From DATBAT01 sp963824805 (GTDB lineage Bacteria > Acidobacteriota > Terriglobia > Terriglobales > Acidobacteriaceae): a DNA stretch of 64,000 nt. The stretch covers positions 1-64,000 of the forward strand of contig CAWGQZ010000011.1 in the NCBI GenBank assembly GCA_963824805.1. Reading direction: 5' to 3'. The first letter of the stretch is position 1; the number at the start of each line of letters is the position of its first letter. The translations under genes were made by a program, and so were the position numbers. Positions 47,472-55,917 of the stretch are shown one piece after another. Under the pieces are notes generated by a model. That model was given only the letters and a program-made list of their open reading frames with translations, did no database searches and had not been told where the DNA came from.

Positions 47472-48653
47472 TTAGGTAGATCGTACCGCTTCCCGCCTGT
47501 TTCCTACCTTTACGCTAGCCGTTTGGCGGGCCTTCTTGTCTGCGTCAAGTACTTCCAATATAGATTCCAATTTCCCTACGCGCGTTTCAGAAATCACATC
47601 TTCTATTACCTTTGGTATGTCGTCAAAAGCAATTTGTCCTTCAAGAAACGCAGCCACCGCCACTTCGTCCGCGGCATTGAGTGCAACCGTTTTCATCCCC
47701 CCTAGTTCCGCCGCTTCATAGGCGAGGCGCAAACAGGGGAAGCGATCGAAGTCAGGTTGGCAGAAGTCCAAGTGCCGTAGCTCCATGACAGGAAAGCGCA
47801 TATCCGATTCTATTCGGTCTGGATACGTAAGTGCATACAGTATCGGCAGACGCATGTCCGTCACCGAGATTTGAGCAAGTATGCTGCCATCCACGAACTC
47901 GACCATGGAGTGGATTGTGGATTGCGGATGCACCAGTACCTTCACCTGCGATGGGGCAATGTTAAACAAACGGCAAGCTTCGATTACTTCGAATCCCTTG
48001 TTCATCAGGGTGGCGGAGTCGATGGTAATCCGCCGGCCCATGCGCCAGGTAGGATGATTGAGCGCTTGCTCCACCGTGATGGACGAAAATTGCGATTTGG
48101 GAGTGTTGAGGAACGGGCCACCGGATGCAGTGAGCCAGACGCAGCGCACTTCGTTCATGCGTCCGCCACGCAGGCATTGATGGATGGCATTGTGCTCGCT
48201 ATCAATGGGCAAAAGCGGTTTGTTTTGGCGGCGAGCCTCGGCGGTGATCAGTTCTCCAGCCGCAACCAGGCATTCCTTGTTGGCCAAGCCGATGGTCTTG
48301 CCGCAACGGACCGCCGCGTAGGTGGCCTCGAGGCCGGCGACGCCGACGATGGCGCTCACCACGAAGTCGGCCTCGGGGTGGGTGGCGACTTGCACGGTTC
48401 CGGCGGATCCGTGGGCCACGTTGATTTCGGATAGTCCAGCCGACTTTAGTTGAGAACTTAAAGCATCTGCGTCTTGCGCATCAGCGACTGAGATCAAACC
48501 CGGCTTCCAGCGCTTGGCTTGTTCGAAGGCAGCTTCGATATTCCGACCGGCGGCGAGAGAAATCACAGTGAAGCGATCAGGATAGGATTCAACTACGCTA
48601 AGGGTGCTGCGTCCGATGGAGCCGGTAGAGCCGAGGATGGCGATTCGCTTCAT
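47472..48653 (-). CDS. dxr: 1-deoxy-D-xylulose 5-phosphate reductoisomerase
   Basis: A 393-residue NADPH-dependent enzyme, second step of the MEP pathway (DXP to MEP). It has the NADPH motif AILGSTGSIGRSTLSVV, the metal/substrate segment LLPIDSEHNAIHQCL and WRMGRRITIDSATLMNKGFE in order. Full length, clear start. It is followed after 28 bp by rseP on the same strand. Confidence 0.95.
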   Translation of the reverse strand: MKRIAILGSTGSIGRSTLSVVESYPDRFTVISLAAGRNIEAAFEQAKRWKPGLISVADAQDADALSSQLKSAGLSEINVAHGSAGTVQVATHPEADFVVSAIVGVAGLEATYAAVRCGKTIGLANKECLVAAGELITAEARRQNKPLLPIDSEHNAIHQCLRGGRMNEVRCVWLTASGGPFLNTPKSQFSSITVEQALNHPTWRMGRRITIDSATLMNKGFEVIEACRLFNIAPSQVKVLVHPQSTIHSMVEFVDGSILAQISVTDMRLPILYALTYPDRIESDMRFPVMELRHLDFCQPDFDRFPCLRLAYEAAELGGMKTVALNAADEVAVAAFLEGQIAFDDIPKVIEDVISETRVGKLESILEVLDADKKARQTASVKVGNRREAVRST

Positions 48654-48775
48654 GGATGTTCGAGGTTCTCAGTATAGTTGCATCCGCTGTTTTTTTAGCC
48701 TCACGGCCTGGTTTTAAGTTTTGCTTTAATCCTCATTCCCTTGCGGAACGACAAGTAGTCAGCCACCCTGCCGAC

Positions 48776-49679
48776 CTATTGCATCACCCGCCATGCCGCG
48801 TAGTACCAGAGAATCGGCGCCGCAAAGAGCAACGCGTCGATCCGGTCCAGCATACCGCCGTGTCCCGGCAGAATCGCGCCGGAGTCTTTTACATCAGCCC
48901 CGCGCTTCAATAAGAGACTCCACCAAGTCACCCAGTTGTGCAGCGACGTTGATTCCTGCCGAAAGCAAGAATGCCGGCCATAGCGGCGGCTTCTGCAGGG
49001 CGAAAAACCCATCTTTTGGTTGAATAAGGTGGGCCTGCAGCAGGGCACTACTGATGGGCAGCGCGTAGTTGTACATCAACATGCCGACTACCAGGCTAGC
49101 CAGCAGGGAAGCCAGCGCTCCTTCCCAGGTCTTCTTTGGGCTCACACGTGGAGACATTAAGTGCCGTCCCAACGACTTGCCGACGAAGTAAGCGAAAATG
49201 TCTCCCGCCCAAACTACCAGCAGCAAATACAGCAACAAGAATGCGCCCGACCACTGCTGGCGCAACTGCACCAGGAAGCCCAGGGGCAAAGCGATGTAGA
49301 CGAATGCGAATGTGGAGACCATCGCCGGTTGAAAGGCACGCCGCAGATCGTCCTGCGCCATGGCGATGGTCAGAAAGACGAAAGGGGCGATGGCGGCTGC
49401 GAACCCGACGCTGTAAATAAAAACGGCAGTGGAGAGCAAGGGCGTGTCGAGGCCAGTAGCGATCGCCAGCAAAAGAAAAAAAAGTCCCACGAAAATGTAG
49501 GTCGGCCAGCGCAAGGGCCGGATGTCGTAGCCTTCGGCCAGATGAAGAAACTCCTGCACCGCCAACAGCGCCACCAACGCCGTGATAAGCGCGACCACCG
49601 CGATGGGGGCTCGCAATACCAGCACAACAACAATTGGAATGAGTACGACTGCGGTGAGGACACGCTTGAGCAGGTGCAA
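48776..49679 (-). CDS. cdsA: Phosphatidate cytidylyltransferase, one frameshift
   Basis: Inner-membrane enzyme that makes CDP-diacylglycerol, precursor of all phospholipids. About 300 residues with at least seven hydrophobic segments. The family region reads GRHLMSPRVSPKKTWEGA and the C-terminal signature continues through SLLKRGADVKDSGAILPGHG and DRIDALLFAAPIL. An extra base near 48911-48913 shifts the frame just before LKRGADVKDSG. Because cdsA is essential, this is strong evidence for a sequence error. The start is probably TTG at 49679, 4 nt after the uppS stop. Confidence 0.9.
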
Positions 49680-49683
49680 CCGG

Positions 49684-50502
49684 TCAGCTCCGCGCTTTCG
49701 AGCCGTTCGAAGAAGAATAATTCGAATCGCCGGAGAGGCCACCATAGCGCCGTTCGCGCTTCTGGTATTCCTCGATGCTTTCCAGCAAATGTACTCCGCG
49801 AAATTCGGGCCAAAGGGTGGGAGTCACGTGAATCTCTGCGTAGGCCAGCTGCCACAGCAGGAAATTGCTCAGGCGCATCTCGCCGCTGGTGCGTATTACC
49901 AGATCTGGATCGGGCAGGTGTTTGGTGTAGAGATGCCTGGATACTGCTTCTTCGTCGATTCGCAGATGCTCAACGCCGCCGTTCCGGGAGGCCGCGTCTA
50001 CCATAGCCTTGAAGGCATCTACCAGTTCTGTTCGAGCGCTGTAGTTCAGCGCCAGAGTTAGAATCATTCCGCTATTGTGACTGGTAGCTTCGCGCGCCCA
50101 CTCCATGCGCTCCTGGACTGCTTCGGGCAGTTCCTGCTGGCGCCCGATGTATTGCAGGCGAATGTTGTTTTTGTTGAGGGTCGGCACTTCCTGTTTCAAA
50201 TAGCGGCTAAGCAGCCCCATCAGAAAATCAACTTCGCCCTTAGGACGTTTGTGCCAGTTTTCTTCCGAGAAGGCGTATAGCGTGAGCGACGGAATACCAA
50301 TGGTGGCGGCGGTTTCAACGGTGGAACGGACCGAGGTTACACCGGCACGGTGGCCGGCGACGCGCGGCAAATGCCGTCTTCGCGCCCAGCGTCCGTTGCC
50401 GTCCATGATGATGGCGATGTGTTTGGGGAGCCGTGCCGGATCAAGCCTTTTGAAGACTTCTGCTTCCTTGCGATCCAGCCCCGCAGGAATTGTTGCGCGC
50501 AA
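49684..50502 (-). CDS. uppS: Isoprenyl transferase, undecaprenyl diphosphate synthase
   Basis: A 272-residue cis-prenyltransferase that builds the C55 lipid carrier for peptidoglycan. Signature segments: IAIIMDGNGRWARRR with the catalytic Asp, FSEENWHKRP, and DLVIRTSGEMRLSNFLLWQ. The C-terminus carries a Ser/Asn-rich extension. The start is TTG at 50502, preceded by AGAGGT. First gene of the uppS-cdsA-dxr-rseP-ispG cluster. Confidence 0.93.
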   Translation of the reverse strand: MRATIPAGLDRKEAEVFKRLDPARLPKHIAIIMDGNGRWARRRHLPRVAGHRAGVTSVRSTVETAATIGIPSLTLYAFSEENWHKRPKGEVDFLMGLLSRYLKQEVPTLNKNNIRLQYIGRQQELPEAVQERMEWAREATSHNSGMILTLALNYSARTELVDAFKAMVDAASRNGGVEHLRIDEEAVSRHLYTKHLPDPDLVIRTSGEMRLSNFLLWQLAYAEIHVTPTLWPEFRGVHLLESIEEYQKRERRYGGLSGDSNYSSSNGSKARS

Positions 50503-50583
50503 GCTAACCTCTTATGAATGTTGAAGCTACCATACGGCCAAGGCACTTGCAATGTGCCCCTGGAAGCATAAACTCCGGCGCCT

Positions 50584-51240
50584 TTACTGGGTGATCTCTT
50601 CTTCCGGCGCGCCGTGCCTACGCAACAACTGCGGCAGGTTCTGCGAAAAAGCCGAGCGCGGCAGCACCATGTCGCAGCCCACTTCGTGTGCCTTCTGCTT
50701 CAGATCGCCCTGGACGTGAGACAGAAATCCGATGATGGATGTCTTCTTCAATTTCGTCTTCAGTTTGGGGATCAGGGTCAAAGGCTTGGCGTTGGCGTTG
50801 TTCATGTCGAAGATGATCAGCGACGGCTTTTCGTCGCCGTTCTGTTTGATGCGGTCGAGCAAGTCTTTTTCGGTCTTGATGAACTCGACCTTCACATTCA
50901 ACTTGCGCGCCGTCTCCTGGATTTTCGCCATGAAAAACAGGTCATCGACAAAAGCAAATATCCGCGAATTGGCGTCTTCTTTACCCTGCGGTATGGGGTC
51001 GGGATCAACCGGCGCGTAGGAAGGGGCAAAGCCGGGCCGTTGCCGGCCTGGCCGGGCGCCGTTGCCCGACATGGCCGCGCGGTAACTGTGATCCATGGGA
51101 GCGGAATAGATTCCGCCATGTTGAGGTTGGCGATCCCGATCACGTCCAGGACCACCACCACGATTCGACGGACGGCGTGAGCGCCTCCGTCTGTTCCTCC
51201 CTCCTCCACCTCCGGAGGGATGTCCAGGTCCAGCATTCAT
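50584..51240 (-). CDS. Receiver-like protein with an arginine/glycine-rich N-terminus
   Basis: About 218 residues from ATG 51240. Residues 1-60 are low-complexity and basic (GGGGGRNRRRRSRRPSNRGG), like RNA- or nucleic-acid-binding tails. Residues 95-215 look like a response-regulator receiver fold: acidic pair in FAFVDDLFF, Asp in SLIIFDMNNANAK, Ser in GFLSHV. However, the conserved Lys is replaced by Arg (VLPRSAF), so phosphorylation may be lost. No output domain is present. An upstream methionine at 51345 has no homology. The function is unknown. It is 82 bp upstream of uppS on the same strand. Confidence 0.65.
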   Translation of the reverse strand: MNAGPGHPSGGGGGRNRRRRSRRPSNRGGGPGRDRDRQPQHGGIYSAPMDHSYRAAMSGNGARPGRQRPGFAPSYAPVDPDPIPQGKEDANSRIFAFVDDLFFMAKIQETARKLNVKVEFIKTEKDLLDRIKQNGDEKPSLIIFDMNNANAKPLTLIPKLKTKLKKTSIIGFLSHVQGDLKQKAHEVGCDMVLPRSAFSQNLPQLLRRHGAPEEEITQ

Positions 51241-51564
51241 ATTTTGTTTATCTCTTTTTTTGAAGCGTAACTTATTTGTCTGCCCGAAGGGAGACTCGAA
51301 ACTCCTCGAAATATCCACTTCTCTGAAGGGCGCTTCGCTTCGCACCGGTTGCGGAGCGTGCGAAAATCAAATTCGGCTGGAACTCAGTCGTGAATGATTT
51401 TAATCGTTTGGCGCCTGGAGCCAGAGAGCGCTGAGGGCCAGCTAGGAAGCATGGCCGCTGAGAACACTTAAATGGTAACGAAGCGCGCGCGCTAGCGCAA
51501 GGGCAAAGTAACTTAAGTTTTCCACCGGAAGGACCATGTCCTGTCGTCGAAGCCCTACGCCTCA
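51241..51564. other. Intergenic stretch without a recognisable gene
   Basis: Short open frames occur on the minus strand, but none has a recognisable protein pattern. The region holds the upstream sequence of the receiver-like gene and possibly decayed sequence following the EAL-HDOD remnant. Confidence 0.4.
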
Positions 51565-51930
51565 CCACCCGCCGCGCCCACTCCATGGCATTCCAGTAGG
51601 CCTCAGACACATCGCTTTCAGGGAGATGGAGTTCAGGTGAGAGCTCGGATACAGCCTGCCAGTCCACGGGTTAGCTGGCAAGCATGAGTTGATATAAGAG
51701 GGCACCGCAAAGCACCTCGAGTCCCAAGCGCATGAACTATCCAGCGTATTCCTCGAGGCTGCTTCGGCATCGGAGCCATGGAGATGATTCTCGACTCCGC
51801 CCCGAAACAATAACTCATAGCCAAAGACCTGCTCCTCTCGTGTTAAGGATGGGCTGGCGGGCCACGAAGCGAGGTACGGGCTCGATAGGGCAGACCGCTG
51901 GCAGGACTGACTGGTTCCGGCAGCGCTCAT
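51565..51930 (-). pseudogene. Internally deleted EAL-HDOD signalling gene
   Basis: The minus-strand frame from 51930 contains LTREEQVFGYELLFRGGVEN, then EAASRNTLDSS, the typical beginning of an EAL-HDOD (YuxH-like) protein. In another frame, at about 51565-51628, HLPESDVSEAYWNAMEWARR resembles the very end of such proteins. Roughly 280 residues between these parts are missing, and at least one frameshift lies between them. Unlike the other disrupted genes, this cannot be repaired by one base, so it is a true remnant. Confidence 0.65.
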
Positions 51931-52005
51931 CTAGCTCTTATCGGCGAAATTTTATTTAGCATTAGAGGCGCGTCCGGAGTTTCTTCTAAAATTTGAGACG
52001 GCGTT

Positions 52006-52503
52006 ATGCACGCGAAAATACAGGTGGTTCAAGGTGATATCACCACGCAGAAAGTGGACGCGATCGTTAACGCCGCCAACAGCTCGCTGCTGGGTGGCGG
52101 GGGCGTGGACGGTGCGATTCACCGGGCTGCGGGTTCTGAATTGCTCAACGAGTGCCGGCAACTGGGTGGTTGCAAGACCGGATTCGCCAAAGCGACCAAA
52201 GGCTATAAGCTCCCCGCAAAGTATGTGATCCACACGGTTGGACCGGTCTGGCGGGGGGGAGATACCCATGAGGAGGAACTGCTGGCATCGTGCTACAGGA
52301 ATTCGCTAGAGGTGGCACGGGAATTGGGGGTCAGAAGCATTGCTTTTCCTGCCATCAGCACTGGCATCTACGGTTTTCCCAAAGAGCGGGCGGCGGAGAT
52401 CGCAGTGAGAGAAGTCCGCGCGAATTCGGAGGAAGTGAAAGAAATACTATTCGTCTGTTTCGATGTGGAAACCGCGAGAATCTATCAAGACTTGTTGATC
52501 TGA
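52006..52503 (+). CDS. Macro-domain protein, O-acetyl-ADP-ribose deacetylase type
   Basis: A 165-residue single-domain macro protein of the YmdB group, expected to bind ADP-ribose derivatives and hydrolyse O-acetyl-ADP-ribose. Key segments: GDITTQKVDAIVNAANSSLL, GGGGVDGAIHRAAG (catalytic Asp) and PAISTGIYGFPKERA. No signal peptide. It stands alone; a repeat-like region without genes follows. Confidence 0.93.
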   Translation: MHAKIQVVQGDITTQKVDAIVNAANSSLLGGGGVDGAIHRAAGSELLNECRQLGGCKTGFAKATKGYKLPAKYVIHTVGPVWRGGDTHEEELLASCYRNSLEVARELGVRSIAFPAISTGIYGFPKERAAEIAVREVRANSEEVKEILFVCFDVETARIYQDLLI

Positions 52504-52680
52504 TTTGTCAGCACGGCGCTTGTCATCAGTCTCCCCTCACTGATCTCGTCATTCCAGAGCACAGATTCATCGTGCGGAGAATTCCCTTTTAAATTAGGCA
52601 ATACAGAGGAGATCCGAGTCGTGGCGAACAGATTGCTTCCGCAATGAGGCACGCCACGGAGTGACAAGGTCGTGCGTGGC

Positions 52681-53058
52681 TTACGGCTCCTCTTCAATCG
52701 TCTCCACGTGCACCATTTTGGTTTTCGCGTCCATATTGCCTGTGATTTTGACTTTCATCCCGGCGAATTGCTTGGCCTTGTCCTGATCATCTAGACGAAA
52801 AACATCGTTCTTGGACGACAGCACAAAATCGCCTCCCAGGTATTGAATGCAATACAAGGTGCAATTGCGGGAGGTCCCGCCCATCGATTTCGACTTCAGC
52901 ATCTCTTCGTGGGAGCGGGTCAACGAGTGAACATTCAGCGCACACTGGCTGTCGGCAATTTCGCCGCTGTAAGTCTTGATCTTTTCTTTATCTGCACTTG
53001 TGGCAGAGAGGCACAGAGCCATGGCAAAAATCGCGGTCAATATTGATTTCCGATTCAT
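52681..53058 (-). CDS. Small secreted protein, possibly DUF5818-like
   Basis: A 125-residue protein with a Sec signal (ILTAIFAMALCLSATSAD). The mature part reads YSGEIADSQCALNVHSLTRS, then SRNCTLYCIQYLGGDFVL and a likely beta-strand end (MKVKITGNMDAKTK). Three cysteines (SQC, RNC, LYC) could bind a metal or form a disulfide. I recall similar proteins in acidobacterial genomes but know no function. It starts 6 bp after the CuA protein stop and closes a four-gene operon of redox proteins. Confidence 0.6.
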   Translation of the reverse strand: MNRKSILTAIFAMALCLSATSADKEKIKTYSGEIADSQCALNVHSLTRSHEEMLKSKSMGGTSRNCTLYCIQYLGGDFVLSSKNDVFRLDDQDKAKQFAGMKVKITGNMDAKTKMVHVETIEEEP

Positions 53059-53064
53059 TTTTCC

Positions 53065-53463
53065 TCAGGGCACGACCGTGAATTTCATGTTCATGCCTTC
53101 GTGTTCTTCACTGCAGATCACCGTGCAGAGAACGATGTAGTCTCCCGGCTCCGCGGGCGCCGTCATTTCAAATTCCTGCTCGCCCGGCATCAGTACCAGG
53201 TTCCATCCCTTAACCTTGGATCGATCCGACGCGCGCAGCAAGGTAAATCCATGAATTGTACCGTCGCGATTCCAGGTTTTTCCCTTGCGTGCCGTGATCT
53301 TCAGCAGGAGCGCCTCTCCCGCTCTGACTGTAATCTCCGGCTTTTTCTGGCCTGAGATCTTGTATCGGCTGTCTTTGTCGGCGAGTACCTCGATTACGTG
53401 CACATCGGCAGCCGATAGTGCCGAACTTAGCAGAAGAAGCGCCGTCGCCTTGCAAAGACTCAC
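53065..53463 (-). CDS. Exported cupredoxin with a CuA-type copper site
   Basis: A 132-residue protein with a signal peptide (KATALLLLSSALSAAD) and a cupredoxin beta-fold. The end reads CTVICSEEHEGMNMKF, i.e. C-x3-C-x3-H-x2-M, the spacing of the dinuclear CuA centre of cytochrome oxidase subunit II and N2O reductase; the remaining His ligand is probably in TIHGF. No oxidase catalytic subunit is encoded nearby, so this is a stand-alone periplasmic electron carrier or copper-binding protein. It lies between a cytochrome c gene and a small secreted protein gene. Confidence 0.78.
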   Translation of the reverse strand: MSLCKATALLLLSSALSAADVHVIEVLADKDSRYKISGQKKPEITVRAGEALLLKITARKGKTWNRDGTIHGFTLLRASDRSKVKGWNLVLMPGEQEFEMTAPAEPGDYIVLCTVICSEEHEGMNMKFTVVP

Positions 53464-53474
53464 AGTCGTCCTTC

Positions 53475-53762
53475 CTACTGCGTCATGTAGTAAAGGATGT
53501 AGCGCATGTCCTCGTCGGTGATGGTCGCCCGCACCCGCATGTGGCGGACAATCGTCGCCATCATCCGTGGCGGAAACTTATGAGGAGCCGCGTGACAACG
53601 GCTGCAGTTGGACCGGAAGCGGTGCTCGCCCTCGACGCGCATGTTCTCAGCTTCGTTGGCGTCGCGCGCTACTGGTATGTTGGGGTCGCTTGGTTTTGAA
53701 GCGGCACAAACCAATGTGCCCACCGCCATCGCTGCCGTCAATATGAAAACCTTAATCCTCAT
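53475..53762 (-). CDS. Small periplasmic mono-heme cytochrome c
   Basis: A 95-residue protein with a signal peptide (IKVFILTAAMAVGTLVCAAS) and one heme-binding motif CSRCH. A Met in ITDEDM is a possible axial ligand. Length and ending (MRYILYYMTQ) are typical of soluble class-I type cytochromes. The start at 53762 overlaps the porin stop by ATGA, which decides against the methionine at 53813. It is followed after 11 bp by the CuA protein, suggesting electron transfer between them. Confidence 0.8.
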   Translation of the reverse strand: MRIKVFILTAAMAVGTLVCAASKPSDPNIPVARDANEAENMRVEGEHRFRSNCSRCHAAPHKFPPRMMATIVRHMRVRATITDEDMRYILYYMTQ

Positions 53763-54844
53763 CGCGTGGGCCCCAGGGGGATTGCGAAGCGATACGCAAT
53801 ACCTACCGTCCAAACATTGGCGTCGCCATCGGAATTGAATCGCCGTCCAAAACTACCGGTGGCTTTTAGTCCATCCGCCAGGTAGTAGTTCAGTCCAAAT
53901 TCGGTCTGCTTCGTGTCAACATCAAATAGTCCGTACTCTTCCGCCTCTTCTTCCTCAATCCCCGGTGCAGCGAAGAATTGCTGGGTCCGCAGCACCACTT
54001 CGGTCTTGCGCATGGCGTTTTGCCAGAATGGCAACTGATTCAGCCGGTACGCCCCTTCGATCCAGTAGCCGCTTCCATCATCGGTTCGCGCATACTCTGA
54101 GCGTAAGTTCAGGGGTAGCCGGAGGGGTTGCCAGGCAAAATGAAATCCAAATCGGTTGGGTCGGCTTTCCTGCAGTTCTTTCTGAAATGAAAATCCTGCT
54201 TCGATGCGCGGTCCGGGCAGGAAGAATCCGGCCCGCATGCCTGCCAGCCGGTCCGCTTCGAATTTGTTCACCGTGCTCAAAGCTGAAAAATAAGATGCGT
54301 AGTTAAGCGAGATTCGGGAATTGAGCGGGAATCCCCCGCGCAGCATCACGCCGTCACTGGAACCTGTTCCCAGGGGAAAAATCAGTGGAGCGTTTTGAAG
54401 ATCGCGAATCCAAATGGGATACAGTCGCTCGTTGTAGATTCCAAACGGTGTCAGAAAACGTCCCGCGGTGACAGTCGCGTACTTATTCAGCAGGTAATCG
54501 AGCTGCAGGTAGTCGATGTCTTTTCCGACCTGGCCACGGTAAGGATCGCCTGGCTCTTCCCGCTCCAGTTCGCCTTCGAAGGCTGCACGTGCTTCGACCA
54601 GCCACTTATCGCCCAGAGGCAACAACAACACCGGCGTGACTTGTGGAGTGAGATAGCGCTCTTGGCCGGCCCCGCTGGCGATAAAACCAGCGTTGCCGGT
54701 AAGAATCGGAATGGGGCGTTCTGAATCGGAGTTGGTTTGTGCGGCGATCGCCGGCACCAGACCGGCGAGAATCAGAAGGCAGGCGAACGGTGCGGGACTC
54801 AATATCCCGCGCAGGCGAAAGACAGACTGCTCGAAAATCTTCAA
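53759..54844 (-). CDS. Outer-membrane beta-barrel (porin-like) protein
   Basis: A 361-residue protein with an N-terminal signal (LSPAPFACLLILAGLVPAIA) and many alternating amphipathic strands ending in aromatic residues (DYLLNKYATVTAGRFLTPFG, then YWIEGAYRLNQLPF and WTVGIAYRF). This is the look of a phosphate/general porin-like barrel. An acidic loop (IEEEEAEEYG) is notable and could bind cations. The TTG start at 54844 has GGAGAG upstream. First gene of the operon with cytochrome c and the CuA protein. Confidence 0.65.
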   Translation of the reverse strand: MKIFEQSVFRLRGILSPAPFACLLILAGLVPAIAAQTNSDSERPIPILTGNAGFIASGAGQERYLTPQVTPVLLLPLGDKWLVEARAAFEGELEREEPGDPYRGQVGKDIDYLQLDYLLNKYATVTAGRFLTPFGIYNERLYPIWIRDLQNAPLIFPLGTGSSDGVMLRGGFPLNSRISLNYASYFSALSTVNKFEADRLAGMRAGFFLPGPRIEAGFSFQKELQESRPNRFGFHFAWQPLRLPLNLRSEYARTDDGSGYWIEGAYRLNQLPFWQNAMRKTEVVLRTQQFFAAPGIEEEEAEEYGLFDVDTKQTEFGLNYYLADGLKATGSFGRRFNSDGDANVWTVGIAYRFAIPLGPTR

Positions 54845-55019
54845 AAACTCTCCTCGCCCCGCCCAGTATTGTGGAATACCGATTCGGCACTTTCAAAGAT
54901 CACCACGGTAACCATCGTCGGACAAACTACGTAGAGAAGTTGCTTCCTAATCCAGGGACTGGCCCGTGGCAAGACAGAGCCCAGCGAACGCCTCTACTGA
55001 AAAACGATAGAATTAGCTG

Positions 55020-55796
55020 GTGATCTCGGTCTTCCAGCTCGGCAGGCTCGATTACGCTACCGCCCTCAGCCTGCAAAAGCGTTTGGTAGATCTCCGCAAG
55101 CAAGGCGCGATTGGCGACGTATTGTTGCTGCTGGAGCACACGCCGGTGATCACCCTGGGACGCAATGCCAAGGCGGCCAACATCCTTGCCGCACCGGAGT
55201 TCTTAGCCAGTAAAGGCGTGGAAGTCTTCGAATCCGACCGCGGTGGCGACGTTACCTTCCACGGCCCGGGACAACTGGTTGGCTATCCCATCTTCGATCT
55301 GCGGGCGTTTCCCTCAAATGAACCGGGCCGCAAGACACTGGGAGCGATTGAATATGTTCGCCGTCTGGAAGAGGTTCTGATCCGCACCTGTGCCAGCTTC
55401 GGCATTCCGACCAAACATATTCCCAGCCTAACGGGGGTGTGGACCGAAGGCATGGAAGAATCGAAAATCGCGGCTCTGGGCGTCCACATCTCGCGTGGAG
55501 TAACCTCCCACGGATTCGCCCTCAACGTCACCACCGATTTGAGTTTCTTCAACCTGATCATTCCTTGCGGCATCACCACCAAGCCCGTAACCTCGATGGC
55601 TCGGGAATTACAGAAGCCGCCGAGCATGGAAGAAGTGGAAAATACCGTGTCGCGCCAATTTGGCCAAGTCTTCGGCAGTCAAATTCTTTTGCTGGAGAGC
55701 CTTGACGCACTTCTCGGTCCCCCTGTGGGCGTCCCCCTCAGCCTGCCGGCTGAACTCAAACAGATTCATCCGCAAGACGAATCAGCCTGGGGCTGA
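55020..55796 (+). CDS. lipB: Octanoyltransferase (lipoyl-protein ligase B)
   Basis: A 258-residue enzyme that moves octanoyl from acyl carrier protein to lipoyl domains of 2-oxoacid dehydrogenases. It has RGGDVTFHGPGQLVGYPI, the catalytic Lys in ESKIAALGVH and the nucleophile Cys in LIIPCGITTKPV. The start is GTG at 55020; an in-frame stop lies just upstream. A pyruvate-dehydrogenase E1 gene, part of a lipoylated complex, follows 2.6 kb later on the same strand. Confidence 0.93.
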   Translation: MISVFQLGRLDYATALSLQKRLVDLRKQGAIGDVLLLLEHTPVITLGRNAKAANILAAPEFLASKGVEVFESDRGGDVTFHGPGQLVGYPIFDLRAFPSNEPGRKTLGAIEYVRRLEEVLIRTCASFGIPTKHIPSLTGVWTEGMEESKIAALGVHISRGVTSHGFALNVTTDLSFFNLIIPCGITTKPVTSMARELQKPPSMEEVENTVSRQFGQVFGSQILLLESLDALLGPPVGVPLSLPAELKQIHPQDESAWG

Positions 55797-55917
55797 TCAA
55801 GACCTAGAGACACGGTGGTATGCTCTTGGGCAAAGTTCCTGAAATTTCCTCCGTGAACCTTAGGGTGCGTCGTGGTTAACGATTTCCAGGAACTACATAC
55901 GTGGTCGGAGGCGAATC

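Noticed and set aside
49161..50006. A 281-codon plus-strand open frame opposite cdsA/uppS
   Set aside because: Gln/Arg-rich low-complexity product, fully overlapped by two well-conserved minus-strand genes.
55007..55014. GATAGAAT as a -10 box for lipB
   Set aside because: No acceptable -35 element at the right distance.
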